Source of the DNA: DAOSEK01 sp035363095
Lineage (GTDB): Archaea > Nanobdellota > Nanobdellia > Woesearchaeales > UBA119
DNA: 64,000 nucleotides
NCBI GenBank assembly: GCA_035363095.1
Contig: DAOSEK010000005.1
Location: forward strand, 22,273 to 86,272
Direction of reading: 5' to 3'
Shown here: positions 8,519-17,437 of the stretch, in pieces
Layout of the letters: each line of letters begins with the position of its first letter
Position numbering within the stretch: position 1 is the stretch's first letter
The notes under the pieces: generated by a model
What the model was told of the DNA's origin: nothing
The model's input: only the letters and a program-made list of their open reading frames with translations
Databases searched by the model: none
Made by a program: the position numbers and the translations under genes

Positions 8519-9232
8519 TTACTTTTTCCTTCCAGTTCTGCTTGCGGCGATATAGCCTACTTTCCTTCCCGGAGGAGCATGTCTTGAAACTGGTCTTGCT
8601 TTTGATTTTCTTGAACTTCTCTTGTTACCAAAAGGATGAGATACAGCGTTCATTTTTGCTCCTGAAACCTTTGGATAAAGTTTGTGTTTTGCTTTTGCAA
8701 TGTAAAACATTTTTCCTGCTTTACAAATCGGTTTTTCAATCATCCCTCCCCCAGCAACAACACCTATTGTTGCTCTGCATTCTGGATGAAATTTCTTATC
8801 TTTTTTGGAGGGCATTCTTACTAGCACGTATTCTTGTGTTTTTGATATTACTTTTGCAGATGTGCCTGCAGCTCTTACTAATTTTCCGCCATCTCCAGGA
8901 ATATTTTCAATTCCAAATATAACGCTTCCTTCAGGAACAGATTTTAAAGGAAGGATGTTTCCTAAAGCTGCTTTGTCTGAGTTTTGAGTATAATAAATCT
9001 CTTGACCAAGATAAACTCCTTCTGGAGCGATATGGTCTACTGTTTTGTTTTTTAGTTGAATTTTAATTATTGGAGAGGAATGAGCTCTGCACCTAAACAT
9101 ATCAATTATAACTGCTTTTATCTCTTCCCCGTTTTTAGGTATATATTTTGGATCAGATGTAAAATTGAAGCTTGGTTTCCTGTATTTAGGAGATCCCGAA
9201 CCTCGCCTTTGTGCTATTATTCTTTTACCCAT
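8519..9232 (-). CDS. rpl2: Ribosomal protein L2
   Basis: Core large-subunit protein needed for peptidyl transfer and subunit joining. The 237 residues include the RGSGSPKYRKPS N-terminus, VPEGSVIFGIENIPGDGGKLVRAAG, and the conserved MNAVSHPFG with the histidine implicated in the peptidyl-transferase centre. AAGGTGGGGAT precedes the ATG. It lies between L23 and S19. Confidence 0.97.
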   Translation of the reverse strand: MGKRIIAQRRGSGSPKYRKPSFNFTSDPKYIPKNGEEIKAVIIDMFRCRAHSSPIIKIQLKNKTVDHIAPEGVYLGQEIYYTQNSDKAALGNILPLKSVPEGSVIFGIENIPGDGGKLVRAAGTSAKVISKTQEYVLVRMPSKKDKKFHPECRATIGVVAGGGMIEKPICKAGKMFYIAKAKHKLYPKVSGAKMNAVSHPFGNKRSSRKSKARPVSRHAPPGRKVGYIAASRTGRKK

Positions 9233-9251
9233 TGTTTATCCCCACCTTAAT

Positions 9252-9518
9252 TTACATAAGCCCCAGTTTTGTTGCCACATCCATTGCTGGAGTGGAGCTG
9301 TCAAGTTTTACAATAGCTTTTTTAATTGAACTTGGTGTAAAGTAGGTATTGACTTTTGTAACCTTTACTCCAAAGAGCTTTTCTACGTCCTGTTTTATCT
9401 GAGCCTTTGTAGATTTTTTTGAGACTACAAATATTAGCTTGTTTTCTCCTTCCATAAGCCTTAGAGCTTTTTCGCTTGATATTGGAAATAATACTGATTC
9501 TGAGTTTGGTTTATCCAT
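9252..9518 (-). CDS. rpl23: Ribosomal protein L23
   Basis: Large-subunit protein at the tunnel exit, docking site for SRP and chaperones. It has 88 residues with the family pattern ISSEKALRLMEGENKLIFVV, KAQIKQDVEKLFGVKVTKVNT and the C-terminal AMDVATKLGLM. A GTGAT site precedes the ATG at 9518. It sits between L4 and L2. Confidence 0.96.
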   Translation of the reverse strand: MDKPNSESVLFPISSEKALRLMEGENKLIFVVSKKSTKAQIKQDVEKLFGVKVTKVNTYFTPSSIKKAIVKLDSSTPAMDVATKLGLM

Positions 9519-9523
9519 TTATA

Positions 9524-10330
9524 TCACATAAACAAATTTTTTTCTTTGATTATATTTATTGAAGGTAGCGTAATTAAAATTGCTCGACCATCTTTATATC
9601 CTGGAGCAAGGTCGTATACATTTAGGTTATTTACGCTAACTATGTCTATTCCTGGAATGTTTCTTGCAGCTCTTGTAAGTTTACATCCTGCAGATACGAT
9701 TACTAGCAACCCTTTTTTAGCTCTTTTCTTTCTGTTCCTTAATTTTGCCCGGCCTTTGTTTTTTACTGCAACTGATGTTCTTTTCAGTTCGTTTTCAAAG
9801 CCAAGCTTATTTAACTTATCAATGAATTCTTTTGTTTTTGAGATCTCTTCAAATTCTTTTGAGATTGCAAAAGGATATGCTTGTGGAATAATGTGACCTC
9901 TTTCTTTTACTAATACTGCGTTCATTGAAGATGAAAGTGCTGATCTTATCGCAGCCCTTCTTTCAGTGATATTAATCTTTTCAGACCAGATTTTGTCAGA
10001 TTTTGCAGGGTGTGCCTTTCTTCCTCCTACAGTCCCTGGAGATACTGCACCTACCCAATACATTCTTGAGCCCCTTTTAGAGAGTATCTTTCTTTGAACT
10101 CTAGAGATGCCATGGCCATATGAGGTTTTATAATCCCTTCTTCTTCTTGAAAGTTCTGCTGATTGTCTCATACCAGCAAACTTGAAAGCACCATATTTTT
10201 GTCTTTGATTTGCAAGATATACTCTTATTGCTTTTTTTATGAGAGATGCCTTTCTATCCTCGTTAAACTGCTTTGGCAATTCAACTTCTCCATCTTTTTG
10301 ACAATCTTTGTTAAATATAGGGATCTTCAT
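9524..10330 (-). CDS. rpl4: Ribosomal protein L4 (L1e type)
   Basis: Large-subunit protein, 268 residues. Archaeal L4 features are GHGISRVQRKILSKRGSRMY followed by GTVGGRKAHPAK and, near the end, the CKLTRAARNIPGIDIV motif. Length is normal and no tail is present. A GTGA site lies before the ATG at 10330. It follows L3. Confidence 0.97.
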   Translation of the reverse strand: MKIPIFNKDCQKDGEVELPKQFNEDRKASLIKKAIRVYLANQRQKYGAFKFAGMRQSAELSRRRRDYKTSYGHGISRVQRKILSKRGSRMYWVGAVSPGTVGGRKAHPAKSDKIWSEKINITERRAAIRSALSSSMNAVLVKERGHIIPQAYPFAISKEFEEISKTKEFIDKLNKLGFENELKRTSVAVKNKGRAKLRNRKKRAKKGLLVIVSAGCKLTRAARNIPGIDIVSVNNLNVYDLAPGYKDGRAILITLPSINIIKEKNLFM

Positions 10331-10345
10331 GATAATTCACTCTTT

Positions 10346-11332
10346 TTATTTTGTTACTATTTTTTCTATGGTAAGATTTGTTTTTTGGGGTTCATTTCTC
10401 CTAAGAGGCAACGTTAAAAGTATTGGCCTTTTCCTAGGACCTTGAATTGAACCTTTTATCAAAATATATTCGTTTTTTACAATTCCGTATTTGTGAAATC
10501 CAGATTTAGGATTGATTTCTTCAGGTTTTTTACCTACACTTAAAATCATCTTATTATATTCTGTTCTTTGGTGAAATCCCATCTGACCTGCATGCGAGAC
10601 TCTATACATTATGTGCCCTTGAGCACACCAAGCACCTAAAGATCCTGGTCCTCTTTTGGTTTTTTCAGATTTGTGAGCACGCAAGGTTATACCAAATCTT
10701 TTAACAGGGCCCTGTATTCCTTTGCCCTTTGTTATTCCTCTAGAATCAACATAAACACCTTGAGTGAAGACATCAGAAATTTTTATATCCTTTGAAACGA
10801 GTGAAGAAAGATAGTTAAAAGAAGTTTTTGGATCAAGTGAAAATGAAACCTCAAAAATAAAAGGCTTCTTTTGACCCAAAGATGTGCTTTTTGGAATTGA
10901 ATAAAAAAGCCCCCTTATTTGAGAGTATTCATTAATATTTTCTTTGATCTTTTCAATATTTGCAGGAATATCTTTTTGGGATGCGGGTTTTACTTGGGAT
11001 TTCGAAAGTATTTTTTCATCACTAACCACTACTTCTGATTTAAGTGAAAGGTCGCCTTCCTCGCCAGTTGAATAACACCTTATTGATGCCAATTTTAATG
11101 GAGGACACTCAAGAATTGTTGCAGGTATTGCGACATCCATTCCTTTGGTTATAGAAGTTGCGCCTTTATCTCTAGCCATGACTGTACACATTCCTACTTT
11201 ATACCCTAAAAACGCGTTAAGCTTATTTGGCTGAGCCTTTGCCCAAGCCCTTACTTTAGGGATTATCTTTTTAGCTCTGCGTCTAGGCCAAAACTGCATA
11301 CTTCCGTGCCTTGGATTCTCTAATTTTGCCAT
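10346..11332 (-). CDS. rpl3: Ribosomal protein L3, first gene of the operon
   Basis: Large-subunit protein near the peptidyl-transferase centre. The product begins with ENPRHGSMQFWPRRRAKK, typical of archaeal L3, and contains GITKGKGIQGPVKRFGI and GSLGAWCAQGHIMYRVSHAG. The frame is open to 11374, but the family start is the ATG at 11332, giving 328 residues. This is the first gene of a transcription unit of at least 20 genes, so the operon promoter must lie in the AT-rich stretch just above 11332. Confidence 0.96.
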   Translation of the reverse strand: MAKLENPRHGSMQFWPRRRAKKIIPKVRAWAKAQPNKLNAFLGYKVGMCTVMARDKGATSITKGMDVAIPATILECPPLKLASIRCYSTGEEGDLSLKSEVVVSDEKILSKSQVKPASQKDIPANIEKIKENINEYSQIRGLFYSIPKSTSLGQKKPFIFEVSFSLDPKTSFNYLSSLVSKDIKISDVFTQGVYVDSRGITKGKGIQGPVKRFGITLRAHKSEKTKRGPGSLGAWCAQGHIMYRVSHAGQMGFHQRTEYNKMILSVGKKPEEINPKSGFHKYGIVKNEYILIKGSIQGPRKRPILLTLPLRRNEPQKTNLTIEKIVTK

Positions 11333-11384
11333 ATTTAATCGCCATTTGATAAAATTTATACAAATACTATACAAATAGGAAATA

Positions 11385-11678
11385 ATGTTCTACAAAATAA
11401 TGTTTACTTTGCAAAACTTTGCAAAAAGTAATTATTATTCAGGAGATTTAATTTGTCAGTTTATATCCCTTTTTGAACCAAAAACACATACAAAGCCAAG
11501 AATTAGTCTATTTATTCTAAAAGACCTTTTCTTAAAACCTCACAAGCATCTTGACGATACGGGCTTTTTTGCAGGCCTTGCCTTCGTGTTTATTCTATGC
11601 TTAACATATCTTAAGCATAACTTAGTGAAATGGTGGAAAGTCCATCACTTTATAAAACTTTTGATTAAAATAATTTAG
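11385..11678 (+). CDS. Possible small membrane protein, divergent from the ribosomal operon
   Basis: A 97-residue reading frame with an AGGA four bases before its ATG. Residues about 55-80 are a hydrophobic helix (TGFFAGLAFVFILCLTYL) followed by a basic and aromatic tail (KHNLVKWWKVHHF). No family is recognised. It is open despite AT-rich DNA, and its second half is less AT-rich than the flanks, but both points are weak. It may equally be a chance frame. Confidence 0.3.
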   Translation: MFYKIMFTLQNFAKSNYYSGDLICQFISLFEPKTHTKPRISLFILKDLFLKPHKHLDDTGFFAGLAFVFILCLTYLKHNLVKWWKVHHFIKLLIKII

Positions 11679-11682
11679 AAGA

Positions 11683-12023
11683 AGGGTCTTAGAAAAGGGG
11701 TCTTAGAAGAGGAATATTATTTGAAAAATATTAGAATAGAGATTTCTTTATTTCTGTTTAATGATTTATTTATTATTGTTATTTTTTATAGTTTTCTATT
11801 TAGTTTTTTAGTGTGTTATAATATCTTTTATAGAATGGGTTTTTAAACTACTTTTAGAAGTATTATATTCAGATGTACTTGTCTTTAGAATAATTATACT
11901 CCAAATGTTGATCTTTAAAAGTAGTATCTTTAGGAACGCAGATTATAGAATTAAAATATTTATTAGGGGCATTATCTTTAGAAACAGTATCCTTGGGGAT
12001 GTTTGTTTCCAGAAGCTTTATCA
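11683..12023 (-). pseudogene. Decayed remnant of the primase C-terminal tail
   Basis: This stretch after the primase stop has no intact gene. On the minus strand it still reads as short pieces of the same Ser/Lys/Asp-rich style as the primase tail, in shifted frames: PDDKASGNKHPQ directly after the stop, then DTVSKDNAP and VPKDTTFKDQ, ending in stops. The pieces repeat words such as CTTTAGA on the plus strand. I read it as a formerly longer disordered tail now broken by stops and frameshifts. Confidence 0.4.
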
Positions 12024-13796
12024 TCAGGACTGTTTATCTTCAAAATCTTTATCTTTTGGAGCACTTTCTTCAGAGGTATGATTTTTTTTAATAGTTCTCT
12101 TTTTCTTTTTTTGCTCTCCTTTTGTCCTTTTAAGCATTATTTGAGCGTAATTAAGAGGGTTTTTTACTAAAGAACAAGTCTCATCAGGCTTACATATCCC
12201 AAAATCGCTGTAATATCCTTTAGAAGCACAGTTTGGAGGGGCAGTTTTACCTTTTTTTGCCAGATGATATTTTAGATGCGCATCTATCATCTGCGTTGAA
12301 AGAGGATCTTTGTTTAGGGAATTCCATTTGTGTACTGCATTTGTTATGTCATTTGAGTTCCAGCCGATGGATTTTAAGAAATTTACTAAAATAAAAAGAA
12401 ATCTTTTTCTTCCATCACTTAGCCCTTTAAGTCCTAAACGAATGCAAGGCGGGAAGTATTTGTCGGCAAAAGAGTCAATGTCAAGATTGGTTCCTTCCAA
12501 AGAGATTACAAGTGATTTGTATTCGTTTTGTGCTGATGAATCACTTGAGCTTATCCCATCTAAGCCTTCTCTTCTTGAAGTGATATCTATGTGAGATTGA
12601 TGGTATGAGTATCGGCTTTGGTCTAAATCGGGATTGTAATCAAAAGCTTCTGTAATCAGGGTTTTTCCCTCAGAAGAATCGGTTTTTGAATCATCTAAAA
12701 ATATTAATTGATTTTCCTTTAATAGCTCTATTTCATCTAAATATGTTGAGAATGAACTGGATTTGACTAAATCAATTTCAATTGGAGAAGAATTTTTATT
12801 TTTTAATATTAAATCTATTAATTCTAATACCTTTTTTGGTTCTGCTGATTCCCTTTTGAAAGTAAGAACGTTTTTGGGCTCAATTGGAAGTGAAACAAGA
12901 CCTGATTTCTCATGTAAGGAGTAAGGGCACCTATATAGGTGTCTTGAGGAGACTAAAATTTCATCTATCAAAAGGTTAACTTTTTTTATTGTTTCTTTGT
13001 TTGAACATTTCGGACAGGCTCTTTCTTTTATAACTTCTACTCTTTTCATTATTCTTGAACATACTGGACAGATTTTGTATGGACTATCTCCATCAGAGAT
13101 TTGATTTGCGCAATTGGAGCATTGAAAAGTAACCTTTTTTTCATCTTTTCCAGTAATTTTAGTTCCACATTTTTTACAAACTTCATAAACAATTTTTTCG
13201 TCTTTGGATTCTGAAAGGTAGTTTTGGAAGTGGGGGTTTGAAAGTATTTTTTGAGAGAATTCAAAGCCTGTTTCTAATTTGTCAACGTAATGAACAAGAT
13301 AGGCGTTAATCCTTTTTACTCCTTCGGGAAATAAAAGTCTTGTGTCTTTGCCATGCACACTTTCTGGGAAGGCTTTGAAGGGGACGCCAATATGAAATCC
13401 TTTATTTCCTGAGAATTTTACGGATATTGATTTTAATCCATGTTTTTTTAAGGCGATTATTATCTCATGTGTAATAAGTTTTGTTATCTCCCATACAGGA
13501 AAATCAATGTCTATTATTAGATCCCAACCTACTCTCAATTCATCTAGCTCGGATGGTTTTTGTCCTGTAGAAATTGCTAATGGGTTTGACCAGATTTCTT
13601 CAGACACATGAAAGGATGATGCGCGCCCTTTTGCGAATTCTAAAATATCGCCAAAGTTTTCTATTATATCTGGTCTTTTACCAAAATAACCTTCAAGATA
13701 TTTTACTCCTACTTCTCTATTTTTGCAGGATAGTAAAAGTAGTTTGGAGATGGTTTGATTTTTATAGTATATCAAGGTATCTGAAATGGATAGCAT
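12024..13796 (-). CDS. priSL: DNA primase, PriS catalytic domain fused to PriL iron-sulfur domain
   Basis: Makes RNA/DNA primers for replication. In most archaea the catalytic PriS and regulatory PriL are separate; here one 590-residue chain has both. The PriS part shows the metal-binding acidic motif D96-I-D98, the SGNKGFHIG motif with His136, and SSRHLYRCPYSLHEKSG near 283-299. Between them are four CxxC pairs (C207/210, C226/229, C243/246, C261/264), more than the single zinc knuckle usual in PriS. After a linker, residues 440-550 match the PriL C-terminal domain with the four 4Fe-4S cysteines C451, C523, C535 and C541. The PriL N-terminal scaffold is missing. This is the fused form known from Nanoarchaeum. 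The last 30 residues are a Lys/Ser/Asp tail. Confidence 0.92.
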   Translation of the reverse strand: MLSISDTLIYYKNQTISKLLLLSCKNREVGVKYLEGYFGKRPDIIENFGDILEFAKGRASSFHVSEEIWSNPLAISTGQKPSELDELRVGWDLIIDIDFPVWEITKLITHEIIIALKKHGLKSISVKFSGNKGFHIGVPFKAFPESVHGKDTRLLFPEGVKRINAYLVHYVDKLETGFEFSQKILSNPHFQNYLSESKDEKIVYEVCKKCGTKITGKDEKKVTFQCSNCANQISDGDSPYKICPVCSRIMKRVEVIKERACPKCSNKETIKKVNLLIDEILVSSRHLYRCPYSLHEKSGLVSLPIEPKNVLTFKRESAEPKKVLELIDLILKNKNSSPIEIDLVKSSSFSTYLDEIELLKENQLIFLDDSKTDSSEGKTLITEAFDYNPDLDQSRYSYHQSHIDITSRREGLDGISSSDSSAQNEYKSLVISLEGTNLDIDSFADKYFPPCIRLGLKGLSDGRKRFLFILVNFLKSIGWNSNDITNAVHKWNSLNKDPLSTQMIDAHLKYHLAKKGKTAPPNCASKGYYSDFGICKPDETCSLVKNPLNYAQIMLKRTKGEQKKKKRTIKKNHTSEESAPKDKDFEDKQS

Positions 13797-13827
13797 AATC
13801 TAAGTGAATCAATTGTTTTAATAAATC

Positions 13828-13841
13828 TTTTTATAAAAGAG
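13828..13841 (-). promoter_or_regulatory. Probable TATA box of the primase gene
   Basis: On the minus strand the sequence reads TCTTTTATAAAAAG, a good archaeal TATA element, about 35-40 bases ahead of the primase start. The rest of 13797-14103 is AT-rich with no gene seen. Confidence 0.5.
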
Positions 13842-14103
13842 ATAGCTAAATACACGTTTATATCAGGATGTTGTTTGGATCAGGATGGTGTTTTTATTAA
13901 AATCGTATTTGGGAAGAACAGAAATAACAAAAGAAATTAAGAAAAATGTAGCAACTTAAAAAACACAAGAAAAATATGCTATCGAGAAACAAAAGGGAAT
14001 AAATAAACTTAAAATGTTTTTAAGATACTATGAGTTAAAGGATTTTTCTTATGATGTAAGGAAAGAATATTGACGGATTTGTGGGATTTGGACTTATTGG
14101 ATT

Positions 14104-14910
14104 TTAAAATTTAATTTTGTCAAATCTTTCCCAAGAATCGTCTATAAAGGATTTTACGGAGTTGGAAAGATAGGGGCTATTAATCCAAAGAGCACTATCT
14201 GATTGAGCAAGAGCACTTGACTGGTCTGTTAGAAGGAATAGGGTATTTGCGTTATCAATTACAACAATTCCACCTTTTATGTTTTTTAGATCTCTTAAAT
14301 CAAAGATGTTTTCATATGCGCCCAATGCTTCTTTTATTGCTTTTTCTTTTTTTACCCCGATTTTTACCTTTACGCCTCTTGCATTGGCTTTCACTAACTC
14401 TTCAGAAAGAATCTTAAATATTGAAATAACCATTGAAGGTGTTGATGTTATGAGTATTTCTTTTTGAGAACCACTAATTAGATATGAAAGGTGGTCATAA
14501 AGATTATGTCTGCCTTGGATACTTGCTGAGATTTCTGCAGGGTTTACTTGTTCGACACTTTTATTGAATAAAACAGAAAGTTCTTGCAAGATTTCGCTTT
14601 TTGCAGCTTTGTCTATTAGTTCGGCTTGTTTTAAGGCATCTTCTGATATTCTCTTTTTTATCCTTTTTATAGCTTCATCAGGATGAATTGCGACATATTT
14701 TATTGGTTTACCTACTTTTTCTAAAATAAGTCCTTTTTTGCTAAGGCTTTCCAATACGTCATAAGCCCTTGATCTAGGCACGTTTGCAATGTCAGATAAT
14801 TCTCCTGCACTTGCTACTCCTTTTGATAAAAGTGCAGTCCAAAGTTTAGCTTCGTAAGAATTAAGTCCTAGTCTCTTAAGCTCTTCAACAAACTCTTTAG
14901 TAATAAGCAT
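14104..14910 (-). CDS. TrmB-family transcriptional regulator
   Basis: Predicted DNA-binding regulator; characterised TrmB proteins sense sugars. Residues 10-75 form the winged helix (LGLNSYEAKLWTALLSKG, then VPRSRAYDVLESLSKKGL), the family signature. The C-terminal half resembles the TrmB effector/PLD-like domain (SYLISGSQKEILITSTPS, then GVKVKIGVKKEKAI). The frame reaches a GTG at 14919, but GTGAT there is a ribosome binding site for the ATG at 14910. A TATA box (minus strand ATTATATAAATAAA, near 14961-14973) lies upstream. The 31-bp tandem repeat upstream could be part of its control region, and the sugar genes beyond are possible targets; both are inference. Confidence 0.85.
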   Translation of the reverse strand: MLITKEFVEELKRLGLNSYEAKLWTALLSKGVASAGELSDIANVPRSRAYDVLESLSKKGLILEKVGKPIKYVAIHPDEAIKRIKKRISEDALKQAELIDKAAKSEILQELSVLFNKSVEQVNPAEISASIQGRHNLYDHLSYLISGSQKEILITSTPSMVISIFKILSEELVKANARGVKVKIGVKKEKAIKEALGAYENIFDLRDLKNIKGGIVVIDNANTLFLLTDQSSALAQSDSALWINSPYLSNSVKSFIDDSWERFDKIKF

Positions 14911-15003
14911 CATAATCACGTTTTGATTGTATTAAGCAATCACTATTCAGTAGATACGCTTTATTTATATAATTTTCTCTTAATTAAAGGTTATATCCTT
15001 ATT

Positions 15004-15153
15004 CTTGGTTAATTGAAGATAGCGCTGGGATCTTCTTGGTTAATTGAAGATAGCGCTCGGATCTTCTTGGTTAATTGAAGATAGCGCTCGGATCTTCTTG
15101 GTTAATGGAAGATAGTGCTGGGATCTTCTTGGTTAATGGAAGATAGTACTTGG
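15004..15153. repeat. 31-bp tandem repeat, nearly five copies, each with a hairpin
   Basis: Units begin at 15004, 15035, 15066, 15097 and 15128 (the last partial). Each starts CTTGGTTAAT and contains an inverted repeat GAAGAT-N9-ATCTTC. The first three carry AATTGAAGATAGCGCT and the last two AATGGAAGATAGT, so variation is ordered along the array. It lies between the end of the GT-C gene and the trmB promoter. It could be a set of protein-binding sites or a hairpin-rich 3' region. The spacing of exactly 31 bases, about three helical turns, favours a protein-binding array. Confidence 0.85.
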
Positions 15154-15204
15154 AGTATATTGTTATTAAAAAAAAAGATTTTAGAAAAATGTTCATTAAA
15201 TAAA

Positions 15205-16920
15205 CTATCTGCAGATTTTATAAAATATTATATAATCATTTTTTATGTATATTGTTTCACTTTTTTCGTTTAATAAAGTGATTGACTCATTAAGGATTTT
15301 TAAGGTTTGGCTATCATTTTCGCTTATAGGGTAGGTATTTTTATTAATTATAAAGATTGCACAAGGCGCGTCAAAGTAGTCTTTTTCAATAAGTTTTGTA
15401 GGATTGTATAAGAATGCGTTTAGTTGATTGTTTAAAAAATAAGCACTTGCATATATTGCATTTATTTTTTTATCAGGATTAAGTAAAGAATATCTTGGGT
15501 CGGGAACAAAAAATACTATGTCGCCTTCTTCTTCATCAATCATGAAATGAGATATGTCTTCTTTTGATTTTATGTTATTAGAAAGATTTGATATGAAGCT
15601 TGATGAAATAATAATTGTGCCAACTGAAGAGATTATTGCTATTAGTAGCATTGCAATCAAAAAAACACTAGCCACTTTTTTTATGAAATTGTCTTTTATA
15701 AAATGTATTTTTGTAAGTAAAGGTAGTTTAAGATTTCCTATCAATATTGCGTAGTGTGCAACCAGATAAAAAAACATATACATTAAAAATCTTATCTCTT
15801 TGTGTGTAAAAAGGGTATATAACGCAAGATTAAAAAGAAAGAAAAAAGAGATTATGAATCTTGTTCGTTCAGATGTATTGTCTAAAGTATTTCCTTTCAG
15901 AAATTTTGATAATAAGGTATATAAAAAATCTAATAGAGCGAATACTAAGAATACAAAAAATATTGGTGAGATTAAGAATAATGACTTTGCATAATAGAAA
16001 ATACTTTCCTGATAAAGATACGCATATTCGTTTTCTACTGCGAAAAATGCTTCGATTAAAGAATTTAAAAGCCCAATTCCTAAGAAATATTTTAAGAACA
16101 TTACAAATAATATTGATGTAATTATAAATCCAAGCGAGAAATAAAGAGATAATTTTAATTTGTTTTTCTTTGCGAAAATTAGAAAATAGCCAATGACGAG
16201 GGGGAAAAATATTAAAAAAGGATATCTTGAAAAACCAAGCAATGAAAAAAGTATTCCTGATAAAAATGATAGAATGTAGTTTTTTATTAAGGGTGATTTT
16301 AATTCTATTTTTGATAGAAATATTATTGCGAGAAACGATATGAAAACTGAAAAGATTTCTACCATAAATAGACCTACTAGGTCGTAGAGAGGATGAAATG
16401 AGATAAATGAGAATAATAAAAATGCTTCAAATAAATATCCGTGTTTCTTATATTTTTCTTTAAGTGATGTTTGGAGTATAATTGATATTAAAAGGTATAG
16501 TGCAGGTATTAATGAAAATGAGAACAGTTTATATAACAATATATTATCTTTGAATACTAAACCAATAATTGAAATAAACATTGGTCTTATGTTTTCTAAT
16601 ATGGTTGTTTTTCCCTGTATTCTAAGTGCATTAGATATATAGCAGGATTCATCCCATCCAAATAGACTAGAATTAAAGAATAGTGAGAAAAATATAAGAA
16701 TCAATATTATGTTTATTATTCTAATTATTAGAATTTTTTCTGATTTTAAAAATATTGATAATAAAGATAAGAACTGTTTTATATATCCTTTGTTGGATTT
16801 GTTTTTTTTATTTTTTTTTGCTTTTTGATTTGTGTTTTCATCTTGAATATTTATGAAATTTTTGTTTTCGGGATTCTCTTTGCTAAGATTATCCATTGTA
16901 CTTTTTTTTGATGAAACCAT
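15205..16920 (-). CDS. GT-C fold membrane glycosyltransferase (PMT/ArnT-like)
   Basis: Predicted integral membrane enzyme that moves a sugar from a polyprenyl-phosphate donor to an outside acceptor. It has 571 residues: a Lys/Asn-rich cytoplasmic N-terminus (1-45), then about 11-12 hydrophobic helices. The first extracytoplasmic loop has FGWDESCYISNALRIQGK, with the acidic pair (D-E) placed as the catalytic acid of GT-C enzymes. The last 150 residues are a mostly soluble outer domain. It is the distal member of a group with the radical SAM and UbiA genes, though gaps of 150-500 bases separate them. Donor and acceptor are unknown. Confidence 0.75.
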   Translation of the reverse strand: MVSSKKSTMDNLSKENPENKNFINIQDENTNQKAKKNKKNKSNKGYIKQFLSLLSIFLKSEKILIIRIINIILILIFFSLFFNSSLFGWDESCYISNALRIQGKTTILENIRPMFISIIGLVFKDNILLYKLFSFSLIPALYLLISIILQTSLKEKYKKHGYLFEAFLLFSFISFHPLYDLVGLFMVEIFSVFISFLAIIFLSKIELKSPLIKNYILSFLSGILFSLLGFSRYPFLIFFPLVIGYFLIFAKKNKLKLSLYFSLGFIITSILFVMFLKYFLGIGLLNSLIEAFFAVENEYAYLYQESIFYYAKSLFLISPIFFVFLVFALLDFLYTLLSKFLKGNTLDNTSERTRFIISFFFLFNLALYTLFTHKEIRFLMYMFFYLVAHYAILIGNLKLPLLTKIHFIKDNFIKKVASVFLIAMLLIAIISSVGTIIISSSFISNLSNNIKSKEDISHFMIDEEEGDIVFFVPDPRYSLLNPDKKINAIYASAYFLNNQLNAFLYNPTKLIEKDYFDAPCAIFIINKNTYPISENDSQTLKILNESITLLNEKSETIYIKNDYIIFYKICR

Positions 16921-17437
16921 GGGTTTTAACCTTAAAAGAGTTATTTAATTTCAAATTATTTTTAGGTATATTTATCCTTTTTATGGGGCAGACGGATTTT
17001 GTGGTGATAGATTTTGTTTTTTTTATTATTTTGATGGTTGATTGTAATATTGTTTTTAAGGTTATCTATTAGGGCTATTTTTGAGTATTGGCTAGATTTT
17101 TTTTATTTCGTAAAATCCAGCATCACTTCGCATACTTTACTCTTGAGGTTTATTCTTGAGACCGAAATTTTGAAGAGACTTATTTAAATAATGTTTAACC
17201 CATTTAAACTTGAACTTTCTGCAACATATTTAGGACATTTATGCTTGAATCTTTTTGATTTAGTTTTTTAAAGTGTTTTTTTAATACGTTGTTTGTAATT
17301 GTTTGCTTTTTATTTTGTTTTTAAAGATGATTATTTTTTAAAGGTAATTATTTTATTTTATTTTTTAATAAGTTTTTAAGCTAAGTCTTAAGCGATTTGG
17401 TTTTGAGCAGTATTGTTTTGAGCAGTATTGTTTTAAG
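16921..17437. other. 517-base gap containing one copy of the dispersed ~128-bp repeat
   Basis: AT-rich sequence with no gene. Positions about 17106-17265 are a diverged copy of the repeat family concentrated near 58.8-60.7 kb, recognised by ATCCAGCATCACTTCGCATA, then CTTTACTCTTGAGG, and ACATTTATGCTT near the end. Short direct repeats of GAGCAGTATTGTTTT occur near 17404-17434. Confidence 0.6.

Noticed and set aside
11625..11660. GGTGGAAAGTCC resembles the CR-I segment of RNase P RNA
   Set aside because: No matching ACAGAAA-type CR-V partner, no long paired stems and no GC-rich flanks; only a short local hairpin AGTG...CACT is present.
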